Source: JBCCOW01 sp039025855 (lineage in GTDB: Bacteria > Planctomycetota > Phycisphaerae > Phycisphaerales > Phycisphaeraceae). Taken from it: DNA of 17,828 nt. Where the stretch lies: positions 1-17,828 of the forward strand of contig JBCCNL010000065.1 of the NCBI GenBank assembly GCA_039025855.1. The letters are read 5' to 3'. The translations under genes and the position numbers were made by a program. The notes beneath the pieces were generated by a model that was not told the DNA's origin, did no database searches, and was given only the letters and a program-made list of their open reading frames with translations. Positions 6,475 to 14,306 of this stretch are shown one piece after another (position 1 is the first letter of the stretch; each line of letters begins with the position of its first letter).

Positions 6475-7212
6475 ATGCCCACCCCACCCGCCCGTCACCG
6501 CCCACACTGCCGGCGATCAACGATCGCCGGTCGCGCTGCTATTGCCCTCCTCGCCGCCACCCTCCTCTTCACCGCCACCGCCTGCGAAGGCCCCGCCGCT
6601 GTCGCCTACGTCTTCACCGGCCCCTCCAGAAAACCCGCCGTCTTCAACCTCGACAAATCCAAGACCACCCTCTTCGTCGTCCGCGACCCCGACCGACAAT
6701 TCTCCGACCCCAACGCACCCCGCCTCATCGCCGCCGTCGCCGCCGACACCCTCGAGCGTGACGGCGGCATGGACGGCAAATTCATCGACCAACGCGACCT
6801 CGTCGCCGAACGCATCAACCTCGGCGAAACCAACTGGAAACGCATCCCCATGGGTCAGCTCGGCAGACGCCTCGGCGCGCAGCAAGTGATCGAGGCCCGC
6901 GTCATCGCCATGGGCGTCGGCTCCGCCAACGACGGCTTCCGACCCCTCACCGAGCTCGAGGTCAGCGTCTGGAACCTCGACAACGAAGTCATCTTCCCAG
7001 CAGAGGCCGACGAACGCGGCCAGTTCATCGGCACCAACCCCAACCAACGCACCTACTCCCTCAAAGTCCGACAGTGGACCCGCGTGCCCCCCATCAACGG
7101 CTCATCCAACATGCTCGCTATCGAACAGAGCCTCGCCCAGGAGACCGGCGTCGAACTCGCCAAACTCTTCCACGCCTGGTACCCCCCCGACTCCGGCGAC
7201 AGCTTCAAATAG
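6475..7212 (+). CDS. Predicted lipoprotein, probable paralogue of the preceding gene (lipoprotein 2)
   Basis: The 245-aa product has a signal peptide with hydrophobic core ~21-34 and a lipobox-like TATAC giving Cys37 as the likely lipidated residue; the -3 position is Ala rather than Leu, so it is a weaker lipobox. Mature blocks KTTLFVVRDPD, RDLVAERI (107-114) and LGAQQVIEARV (133-143) line up with blocks in lipoprotein 1, followed by WNLDNEVIFPAE. The unusually long n-region (20 residues) contains residues 12-19 (CRRSTIAG) encoded by a perfect 9-bp-arm palindrome at 6510-6530, which looks like an insertion. The function is unknown; an outer-membrane or periplasmic assembly role alongside lipoprotein 1 is inference from pairing and lipidation. 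Confidence 0.85.
   Translation: MPTPPARHRPHCRRSTIAGRAAIALLAATLLFTATACEGPAAVAYVFTGPSRKPAVFNLDKSKTTLFVVRDPDRQFSDPNAPRLIAAVAADTLERDGGMDGKFIDQRDLVAERINLGETNWKRIPMGQLGRRLGAQQVIEARVIAMGVGSANDGFRPLTELEVSVWNLDNEVIFPAEADERGQFIGTNPNQRTYSLKVRQWTRVPPINGSSNMLAIEQSLAQETGVELAKLFHAWYPPDSGDSFK
6510..6530. repeat. Palindrome type E inside the lipoprotein 2 signal peptide region
   Basis: Perfect 9-bp arms ccggcgatc and gatcgccgg surround an aac loop; a G·T pair could extend it by one base. It encodes residues 12-19 of lipoprotein 2, in the n-region before the hydrophobic core. Only one copy is in this window, so its membership in the dispersed family rests on size and shape. Confidence 0.6.
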
Positions 7213-7214
7213 CG

Positions 7215-8153
7215 ATGCCCACCACCACCCAAGCACCCACCCCACAAAGCCCCCAGCTGGCCGAGCCTTCTGAGCCACTGCGCCGGTCACCCACTCTCCA
7301 CGTCGTCGCCGCCCGCACCCCCGCCGCCTCCCCCATCTTCCTCGCCGCCCTCCTCGACCAGACCAACCCCGACGACCACCTCATCACCCTCGGTCCCGAA
7401 TCCCTCCACCGCGACGCCCGCGCCGTCGGCTGGCCCGCCCGCCGCCTCCACCCCATCGGCTGCCCCGACGCCGTCCCCCTCACCGCCTTCCCCGCACTCC
7501 GCAAAACCCTGCGCCAACTCGCCAAGGACGCGCCGCACACCATCGCCGCCCACGCCTGGTCCCCCAGCGTCGCCAAGCTCACTCGCCTTGCACTCCCCAA
7601 AACCCACGCCGTCCAAGCCCGCCTCCCCCACGACCTGCCCCCCCAACCCACGCCCCGGCGACTCCCCGACACCCCCACCGCCCAGCTCTGCCGCGACCTC
7701 CGCCACCGCTATCGCACCCACCCCGACGCTCCCCTCGTCGCCCTGCTCTGCGACGACCCGTCACACCCTTCCTCGCGCCCGCTCGCCCAGCCTCTCGCCG
7801 TCGCCGTCGGCATCGCCGCCCAAGCCCGCCGCGCCCACCACCCCGACAACCCCCCTCTCGCTCTCCTGCTCCACCCCCTCACCCCCGGCCTCGACGCCGC
7901 CCGACGCCACGCCACCATCACCGGCCACCCCCAACCCCTCATCCAGGAACCCCGACTCGCCGCACCCTGGTCTCTCCTCCCCGCCCTCGACACCGTCATC
8001 CTCCCCCCACACGACCCCGATCACCCCAACCCCCACTCCACCGCCTGGACCCAAGCCCTCGGCACCCCCACCCTCACCGCCCCCCCACTCAACAACACCT
8101 TCCCCCGCGTCCTCGCCACCCAACTCCTCCACCTCCTCGATCCCACGCCCTGA
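7215..8153 (+). CDS. Hypothetical protein, possible GT-B-fold glycosyltransferase-like
   Basis: The 312-aa product is soluble-looking with no signal peptide. Several blocks recall GT-B glycosyltransferases: an N-terminal strand TLHVVAART, TIAAHAWSPSVAKL (~109-122) in the position of the HAHxW motif, LVALLCDDPSHP (~174-185) at the start of a second domain, LALLLHPLTPG, PWSLLPALDTVILPP (~251-265) and ALGTPTLTAP near the C-terminus. Classical nucleotide-sugar-binding Glu motifs are not evident, so it may be a degenerate or non-catalytic relative, and I hold the family assignment loosely. The ATG at 7215 is two bases after the lipoprotein 2 stop; the frame extends upstream to 7074 but that part overlaps the lipoprotein gene and is not needed. 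It belongs to the envelope operon. Confidence 0.75.
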   Translation: MPTTTQAPTPQSPQLAEPSEPLRRSPTLHVVAARTPAASPIFLAALLDQTNPDDHLITLGPESLHRDARAVGWPARRLHPIGCPDAVPLTAFPALRKTLRQLAKDAPHTIAAHAWSPSVAKLTRLALPKTHAVQARLPHDLPPQPTPRRLPDTPTAQLCRDLRHRYRTHPDAPLVALLCDDPSHPSSRPLAQPLAVAVGIAAQARRAHHPDNPPLALLLHPLTPGLDAARRHATITGHPQPLIQEPRLAAPWSLLPALDTVILPPHDPDHPNPHSTAWTQALGTPTLTAPPLNNTFPRVLATQLLHLLDPTP

Positions 8154-8160
8154 GTCACCC

Positions 8161-8958
8161 ATGCCCTTCCCCGCCCCCGGCCACCTCTGCGAAGCCTGCG
8201 GCTACCCCCTCTCCCACTCACCATCCGATCGGCGTCCCGACTTCAGTCGGGATGCAACCGCCCCCCAAGCCTGCCCCGAATGCGGCACCCCCCTCGCACG
8301 CTCCGACCCCGCCCACCGCACCGGCCTCCCCTGGGACCACCGCTTCACCCCGCTCACCTTTCTCCGCACCCTCGTCGCCCTCTCCCTCCACCCCCTCCGC
8401 TCCGCCCGACAGCACGCCTTCCACCACCCCAACACCGCCCCCCGACTCTTCCTCCTGCTCACCGCCTCCCTCTGCAGCCTCTACACCACCGCACTCACCG
8501 CTTTCTTTCCACCACCACCACTCCAAGACGCCCACGCCTCCATCCTCGCCCCGCTCCTCGGCCTCGTCGCCTTCCACGCCATCTTCGGCTTCGCCTACAT
8601 CGAAACCCTCGGCGTCGCCTTCTTCGCCCGACGACGCAAGTGGCGCGTCCCCTTCCCAAACGCCGAACGCCTCGTCCTCTACGCGGCCCCCGGCTGGCTC
8701 CCCGCCACCGCCCTCACCCTCGAAGCCTTCCGCTTCCTCGACAGCCAATCCCTCCAAAAACTCCTCAACCAACTCGGCCTCTCCCTCCCCCCACGCAGCA
8801 CCATGCTCATCGACCCCGTCTACCTCCTCTACGCCGTCGCCTTCGGCTTCGCCGTCCTCGCCTTCGAATCCCTCGTCTGGGCCGCCGTCCGCACCAGCAA
8901 GTTCGCCAACCTCCCCCACCCACCACCACCGATCACCACCCCGAAGCCCACGGATTAA
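8161..8958 (+). CDS. Zinc-ribbon polytopic membrane protein
   Basis: The 265-aa product begins with a zinc ribbon of the kind common in planctomycete membrane proteins: CEACGYPL (Cys10, Cys13) and CPECGTPL (Cys38, Cys41). About four hydrophobic segments follow (~95-116, 127-155, 172-190, 220-243), so it is an inner-membrane protein with a cytosolic metal-binding head. Function unknown; Yip1-like or small-molecule channel roles would be guesses. It is odd in two places. Residues 23-32 between the two cysteine pairs are encoded by dispersed palindrome type C, lengthening a loop that is usually shorter. The last codons and the TAA stop (8956-8958) are inside palindrome type B copy 2, giving the tail PKPTD. 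The ATG at 8161 follows the preceding stop by 7 nt, making it the last gene of the operon. Confidence 0.85.
   Translation: MPFPAPGHLCEACGYPLSHSPSDRRPDFSRDATAPQACPECGTPLARSDPAHRTGLPWDHRFTPLTFLRTLVALSLHPLRSARQHAFHHPNTAPRLFLLLTASLCSLYTTALTAFFPPPPLQDAHASILAPLLGLVAFHAIFGFAYIETLGVAFFARRRKWRVPFPNAERLVLYAAPGWLPATALTLEAFRFLDSQSLQKLLNQLGLSLPPRSTMLIDPVYLLYAVAFGFAVLAFESLVWAAVRTSKFANLPHPPPPITTPKPTD
8229..8255. repeat. Dispersed palindrome type C, copy 1, in frame in the zinc-ribbon gene
   Basis: Arms gcgtcccgact (8232-8242) and agtcgggatgc (8245-8255) pair with one mismatch (G·T in RNA) around a tc loop. The 27-bp unit with its 5' tcg is identical to 17655-17681. It encodes residues 23-32 between the two Cys pairs of the zinc-ribbon membrane protein without disrupting the frame. 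Confidence 0.88.
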
Positions 8959-8968
8959 ATCCGTGGGT
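8941..8968. repeat. Dispersed palindrome type B, copy 2, forming the stop of the zinc-ribbon gene
   Basis: Perfect 10-bp arms cccacggatt (8947-8956) and aatccgtggg (8958-8967) flank one A. The 16 bases 8941-8956 match 5298-5313 exactly. The gene's TAA stop (8956-8958) is at the palindrome centre, and the last five residues are encoded by its first half and 5' flank. Confidence 0.85.
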
Positions 8969-9496
8969 CGCACCGCCCAGTACATTCCCAAAGCCCATAA
9001 TCCTGAACCATTTGAGCCCCCCCCACATACGACTTAACATGCTGCCGCTGCAAGACGTGCACGCAGCCTCAAACTGGCGCCGGCTCGGCCCCCCGAACCG
9101 GCATTCCCCCGTCCGCAACCCACGCGGACTTCCCCCGGCACCGACGCGTCAACCGCCGGGCGTTCCGATCCCCCAACCCATCCCGCAAGACCTCGTCAGC
9201 CCCGTGAACCCCCTCCTCCTCAACCCCGAAGCCGGCCGCCCCGAGACCCGACCCGCTTTGTCCTCCGCCCGCCGCCAACCCGCCGCGGCCACAACCAAAT
9301 ACCACACCCACCCCACCAACCACCAACCGTCTCGGCTCACCCACTCACGACCGGCCTGTACCCCTTGCCCCAACCCCTCGGCCACACTCCACCCCTCGCC
9401 GAGATAACCCCAGGATCGCTCGCCCATCCGACCCGTCCGTGCCCTCCCCGGCCCGCACCGCGCACTCCACGCCGCGGGCCCGGTTAAGGCACCCCT
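8959..9496. other. 538-base gene-free stretch with several hairpins
   Basis: I see no convincing gene here on either strand; long frames lack family motifs or start inside neighbours. After the type B palindrome it holds three adjacent stem-loops: 9079-9102 (arms gccggctcgg / ccgaaccggc, one mismatch, cccc loop), 9111-9129 (gtccgc / gcggac, 7-nt loop), and 9134-9160 (cccggc / gccggg, enclosing the self-complementary gacgcgtc). Further stems are 9377-9403 (ctcggc / gccgag) and 9450-9480 (ggcccgc / gcgggcc) just upstream of rny. Core motifs of SRP RNA, RNase P RNA and tmRNA were looked for and not found. It may hold a small RNA, the rny 5' UTR, or decayed sequence. Confidence 0.5.
9486..9489 (+). 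promoter_or_regulatory. Possible ribosome binding site (AAGG) of rny
   Basis: AAGG within gttaaggc lies 7 nt before the ATG at 9497. It is one of the few Shine-Dalgarno-like sequences in the window. The same AT-rich patch could alternatively be a weak -10 element. Confidence 0.35.
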
Positions 9497-11086
9497 ATGC
9501 AACTCATCATCGGCCTCCTCATCGGACTGGCCCTCGGCATCGGCGGCATCCTCGCCGCACTCAAATTCATCGGCGGCTCCGCCATCTCCCAGGCCAAACG
9601 CGAAGCCCAGTCCATCCGCGACCAGGCCAAGGGCGAGGCCGACACCCTCGCCAAGCAGATCGAGCTCGACGCCCGCAACGAACAGGCCAAACGCCGCGAA
9701 GCCCTAGAGTCCGAGCTCGACAGCCTCCGCGACGAGCTCAACGACAAAGACCGCCGGCTCACCAAGCGTGAAGACACCCTCGACAAGAAGCTCGAGATGC
9801 TCACGCTCAAAGAGAAGAACGCCGCCGACGCCGTCGCCGACGCCGAACGCCGCCAGCGCGACATCGAGGGCAAGCAGGAACAGCTCCAGGCCCTGATCAC
9901 CCAGCGCCAGGACGCCCTGACCAAGTTCGAACAACAGAAGAAAGAAGAGCTCCAACGCATCGCCCACATCAGTGAGGACGAAGCCAAAGCCCAGATGCTC
10001 GAAGTCCTCGAACGCCAGTGCCAGCACGAGGCCGGGCAACTCATCGCCCAGGTCCGCAGCAAGACCGAGGAAGAAGCCGAGGACACCGCCAAGAACATCA
10101 TCCTCCAGGCCATCCAGCGCTACGCCTCCGAGCACACCGCCACCTCGGTCACCAACGCCGTCGAGCTCCCCAGCGACGAGCTCAAAGGCCGCATCATCGG
10201 GCGCGAAGGCCGAAACATCCGCGCCTTCGAACAAGCCACCGGCGTCGACATCGTCGTCGACGACACCCCCGGCATGGTCACCGTCTCCTGCTTCGACCCC
10301 GTCCGCCGGGCCATGGCCACCGAGACCCTCCGCGAACTGCTCAAGGACGGCCGCATCCACCCCGGCCGCATCGAAGAACTCGCCGACCAGATGCGCGAAG
10401 AGTTCGACAAACGCGTCGCCAAGTTCGGCAAGGACGCCGCACTCGAAGTCAACATCCCCGGCCTCCACCCCCGCGTCTCCGAAATGATGGGACGCATGCA
10501 GTACCGCACGTCCTACGGCCAGAATATCCTCCGGCACTCCGTCGAGGTCGCCTTCCTCTGCCAGACCATCGCCGACGAGCTCGGCCTAGACGGCGAACTC
10601 GCCCGGCGCTGCGGCTACCTCCACGACATCGGCAAGTCCATGGACCACGAGGTCGAGGGCGGCCACCCCAAGATCGGTGCCGACTTCCTCCGTAAGCACG
10701 GCGAGAAATCCGAGGCCGTCCTCAACGCCGTCGAAGGCCACCACAACGACATCCCGTCAACCACCCCGTACACCCCGATCGTCATGGCCGCCGACGCCAT
10801 CTCCGGCGCCCGCCCCGGTGCCCGCCGCGAGACCCTCGAGAAGTACATCAAACGCCTCACGCAACTCGAAGACATCGCGTCCCACCAGAAGGGCGTCCGC
10901 TCCGCCTTCGCGATCCAGGCCGGCCGAGAGGTCCGCGTCGTCGTCGACCCCGACACCATCGACGACGCCCAGTGCGAATACATCGCCCGTGACATCGCCA
11001 AGCAGGTCTCCGAAGAGATGACCTTCCCCGGCGAGATCAAGGTCACCGTCCTCCGCGAGATGCGCACCATCGAATACGCCCGCTGA
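9497..11086 (+). CDS. rny: Ribonuclease Y
   Basis: RNase Y is a membrane-anchored endoribonuclease that initiates mRNA decay. The 529-aa product has the full family layout: an N-terminal transmembrane helix (~3-25) of small hydrophobic residues, a long charged coiled coil (~30-175), a KH RNA-binding domain with GRIIGREGRNIR starting at Gly231, and an HD phosphohydrolase domain with the metal-binding pair in LHDIGKSMDHE (His376, Asp377) and a second conserved HH in EGHHND. It ends in VTVLREMRTIEYAR, the usual RNase Y tail (…VIRExRxxEYAK). The length matches the family (~520). A sulfotransferase gene follows after 41 nt. The upstream region is unusually long and hairpin-rich, which might serve autoregulation, but that is speculation. 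Confidence 0.97.
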   Translation: MQLIIGLLIGLALGIGGILAALKFIGGSAISQAKREAQSIRDQAKGEADTLAKQIELDARNEQAKRREALESELDSLRDELNDKDRRLTKREDTLDKKLEMLTLKEKNAADAVADAERRQRDIEGKQEQLQALITQRQDALTKFEQQKKEELQRIAHISEDEAKAQMLEVLERQCQHEAGQLIAQVRSKTEEEAEDTAKNIILQAIQRYASEHTATSVTNAVELPSDELKGRIIGREGRNIRAFEQATGVDIVVDDTPGMVTVSCFDPVRRAMATETLRELLKDGRIHPGRIEELADQMREEFDKRVAKFGKDAALEVNIPGLHPRVSEMMGRMQYRTSYGQNILRHSVEVAFLCQTIADELGLDGELARRCGYLHDIGKSMDHEVEGGHPKIGADFLRKHGEKSEAVLNAVEGHHNDIPSTTPYTPIVMAADAISGARPGARRETLEKYIKRLTQLEDIASHQKGVRSAFAIQAGREVRVVVDPDTIDDAQCEYIARDIAKQVSEEMTFPGEIKVTVLREMRTIEYAR

Positions 11087-11115
11087 CCGCGTCCCGCCGA
11101 CACCCCATCAGACCC

Positions 11116-11119
11116 GGAG
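11116..11119 (+). promoter_or_regulatory. Ribosome binding site (GGAG) of the sulfotransferase gene
   Basis: GGAG within cccggagaag lies 8 nt before ATG 11128. It is the clearest Shine-Dalgarno sequence in the window and supports that start. Confidence 0.6.
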
Positions 11120-11127
11120 AAGACGCC

Positions 11128-12003
11128 ATGGGCCTGCGACCCAACTTCCTGATCCTCGGTGCCAACAAGGCCGGCACCAGTTCGCTGCACATCTACCTCG
11201 CGCAGCACCCCGACATCTTCATGCCGGAAAACAAAGAGCCCACCTTCTTCCCGTACCTCGCCAACGCCATCCAACCCGCCAAAGGCAACCCCGGCCTCGA
11301 CAAGGCCGTAACCAACTGGGAAGACTACGAAGCCCTCTTCGCAGACGCCGGCGGCTTCAAGATCCGCGGCGAAAGCTCCACCGCCTACCTGCACAACCCC
11401 GCCGTCCCCCCCCTGATCAAAGAACACCTGCCCGACGTCAAGATGGTCGCCGTGTTCAGAGAGCCCGCCGACCGCGCGTTCTCGAACTACACGATGTACC
11501 GCCGCTGGAACATCGAACCACTCCGCACCTTTAAAGCAGCACTCAAGGCCGAACCCAAACGACTCGCCGACGGCATGAACGACGGCTACGGCTACACCAC
11601 CCTCGGCTTCTACGCCGACCGCGTCGAACAGTACCTCTCACTGTTCCCACATGACCGCTTCCGCTTCTTCCTCTTCGACGACATCAAACACGACGCCGCC
11701 GCCGTCGCCCGGGAGATCTTCGAGTTCCTCGACATCGACCCCGACGTGCCCGTCGACGCCTCGAAGCGTTACAACGTCAACACCCTCACCCGATCCCAAC
11801 CGCTCGACACCCTGCTGCAGAAGCAAAAGGTCAAGAAGCTGGTGCCCAACGCGATCCTGCAGTGTCTCCACAACCTCAACACCTACAAACCGCAGCTCTC
11901 CCCGCAGCAACACCGCGAACTGCAGGACCTTTACCGCGAAGACATCAAACGACTCGCCAAGTTAATCGACCGAGACCTCACCCACTGGCTCAACCCACGC
12001 TGA
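11128..12003 (+). CDS. PAPS-dependent sulfotransferase family protein
   Basis: Sulfotransferases move sulfate from PAPS to hydroxyl or amino groups, for instance on glycans. The 291-aa product has the 5'-phosphosulfate-binding loop LGANKAGTSSLHIYL (Lys14, Thr17, Ser18) right at the N-terminus and the 3'-phosphate-binding motif VFREPADRAFSNY (Arg111, Ser119). The segment KEPTFF near residue 36 resembles the heparan/glycosaminoglycan N- and O-sulfotransferase type, common in planctomycetes, but the acceptor cannot be predicted. No signal peptide or membrane segment is visible, so a cytosolic enzyme is likely. It follows rny by 41 nt and has its own ribosome binding site; co-transcription with rny is possible. 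The gene is convergent with a methyltransferase gene, 13 nt apart. Confidence 0.9.
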   Translation: MGLRPNFLILGANKAGTSSLHIYLAQHPDIFMPENKEPTFFPYLANAIQPAKGNPGLDKAVTNWEDYEALFADAGGFKIRGESSTAYLHNPAVPPLIKEHLPDVKMVAVFREPADRAFSNYTMYRRWNIEPLRTFKAALKAEPKRLADGMNDGYGYTTLGFYADRVEQYLSLFPHDRFRFFLFDDIKHDAAAVAREIFEFLDIDPDVPVDASKRYNVNTLTRSQPLDTLLQKQKVKKLVPNAILQCLHNLNTYKPQLSPQQHRELQDLYREDIKRLAKLIDRDLTHWLNPR

Positions 12004-12016
12004 TCCGCCGCCCAAC

Positions 12017-12637
12017 TCAAGCCTTAGGCTTCACACCCCAGCCAATCACCCGCGGGGGCTTCATCACCACCTCCATCTGGATGCTCTCCAGACCCCCCAG
12101 CAGCACCTCCTTCATCGCCTGTTCGCTGAAGCGGTAGTAGTCCCCCGGGGCGTTGTGCACGATGTAGGTCATTGTCGCCTCCCGCACATCGTTCTTCACC
12201 GCACCGTGCCCCGGCAACAACCGGTGCACCACACTCAGGTGCTTCCCCGTAAAGCCCGGCACGCCGATAAGCACGAACCCGCCCGGCTTCACCACCCGCT
12301 GCATCTCCGCCACGGTCAACCAGAACTGCGGGTCGTGCTCCAGCATCGCATTGCAGATGATGCCGTCCAGCGACGCGTCCTCGAACGGCATCGCGTGGCC
12401 GTCACCCTCGATCACTTCAAAGTTGCCATACGAGCCAAGCTGTGTCGGATCGATGTTGATCCCCACCAGCTCGAACTTCTCGGGCGACTCCCGGAAGTAG
12501 CTCACGTTCAGCATGTCCCACTCCCGCGCACCCGCACCAACGCTGACAATCTTCCCCGTGACCTTGTTGGTTCGCAGGAACTTCTCGATGGTCTGAGCGA
12601 CCAGGTTCGGCCGCCACTTCTTCGCTGATCTGCCCAT
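12017..12637 (-). CDS. Class I SAM-dependent methyltransferase (Methyltransf_11 type)
   Basis: The product is 206 aa from ATG 12637; a GTG at 12646 would add three residues. SAM-binding motif I is IVSVGAGAR (~30-38), followed by an acidic strand end in VGINIDP, EGDGHAMPFEDASLDGIICNAMLEHDP (motif II region), and VVKPGGFVLIGVPG (motif III). Before the C-terminus, NDVREATMTYIVHN and GDYYRFSEQAMKEVL resemble methyltransferases that act next to glycan or surface-polysaccharide genes. The substrate is unknown. The gene lies tail to tail with the sulfotransferase gene, which weakly suggests a shared glycan-modification theme. Start choice is not decided by a ribosome binding site, since none is obvious. 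Confidence 0.85.
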   Translation of the reverse strand: MGRSAKKWRPNLVAQTIEKFLRTNKVTGKIVSVGAGAREWDMLNVSYFRESPEKFELVGINIDPTQLGSYGNFEVIEGDGHAMPFEDASLDGIICNAMLEHDPQFWLTVAEMQRVVKPGGFVLIGVPGFTGKHLSVVHRLLPGHGAVKNDVREATMTYIVHNAPGDYYRFSEQAMKEVLLGGLESIQMEVVMKPPRVIGWGVKPKA

Positions 12638-12646
12638 AGAAATCAC

Positions 12647-12924
12647 CGCATCAACGGATGACTAAGACGCTTCGGACGCCATACCGGCGAGGGAGCTTAT
12701 CAGAATTCGCCCCCTTGGCGTAGCCGATGACTCCGCCTCACATGGACCCCTCCGGTCACCTCAAAGACCCTCTAATCACCGTCTCTACGCTTCAGCCTAC
12801 GTGCAGTCTTCGCCAACACGACACGCTTCAAACCCAGACACCCAATCGCACCAAAACCCGTCCGCATTGGCCATACCGGCATAGACTCTTTATCGCCGGT
12901 CTCACCTCTCACCTCATAACACCC
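12647..12924. other. Divergent intergenic region between the methyltransferase and zinc-ribbon genes
   Basis: This 278-base spacer is visibly less GC-rich than the coding DNA and should hold promoters for both directions. Candidates are weak: on plus, TAGACT (12882-12887) or CATAAC (12915-12920, ending 4 nt before the ATG); on minus, TATGGC about 45 nt before the methyltransferase start. The segment 12875-12900 has accggc and gccggt as short inverted arms. A frame open from ATG 12727 runs through the region in phase with the downstream gene, but it lacks the coding bias and is not included. Confidence 0.4.
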
Positions 12925-13265
12925 ATGCCCCCACCCGACGCACGCCTCCATTGCCCGCACTGTCGCAGCACCATGACCCAAGGCACCATCGCCGTCTCCC
13001 AAGGCCTCACCTGGCGCCGCGCCAACCAGGCCGGCAACTCCGACTTCTCCGATATCCTCCCCGGCACCCAGGCCCTCCGCCGCTCCAACCGCCTCCCCGC
13101 CTGGCGCTGCTCCGCCTGCGAACTCGTCCTCATCCAATACGGCAAGGCCGGCCAGCGCCTCGCCCAGCAGCAAGACGCCGACGCACTCACCGACCACCTC
13201 GCCTTCGAACAGCTCAACCCCGACCCCGCCAAGCCCGACCCGAAAGACGCTCCCGGCACCACGCC

Positions 13266-13269
<4 letters not shown>
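12925..13269 (+). CDS. Small zinc-ribbon protein, DUF6487-like
   Basis: The 114-aa product carries two CxxC pairs, HCPHC (Cys10, Cys13) and WRCSAC (Cys62, Cys65), separated by MTQGTIAVSQGLTWRR and a segment rich in polar residues, then LVLIQYG. That order (CPxC, MxxG, W, then WRCxxC, Y) resembles the DUF6487-type zinc-ribbon family; the match is from memory of the pattern. The C-terminus is Pro/Asp-rich and probably disordered. The start is taken at ATG 12925 because the first cysteine pair is normally close to the N-terminus; an in-frame ATG at 12727 would add 66 residues of noncoding-like composition. Its TGA overlaps the ATG of the reductase gene (ATGA, 13266-13269), so the two are translationally coupled. 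Confidence 0.75.

Positions 13270-14302
<1,033 letters not shown>

Positions 14303-14306
<4 letters not shown>

Noticed and set aside
8959..9496. SRP RNA, RNase P RNA or tmRNA in the rny upstream region
   Set aside because: The conserved cores (SRP GGAAGCAGC loop region, RNase P GAGGAAAGTCC, tmRNA 3' CCA-ending acceptor with tag sequence) were not found on either strand.
12727..12924. A 66-residue N-terminal extension of the small zinc-ribbon protein
   Set aside because: It lacks the C-third-position bias of the genes here and would place the first CxxC unusually far from the N-terminus; ATG 12925 fits better.
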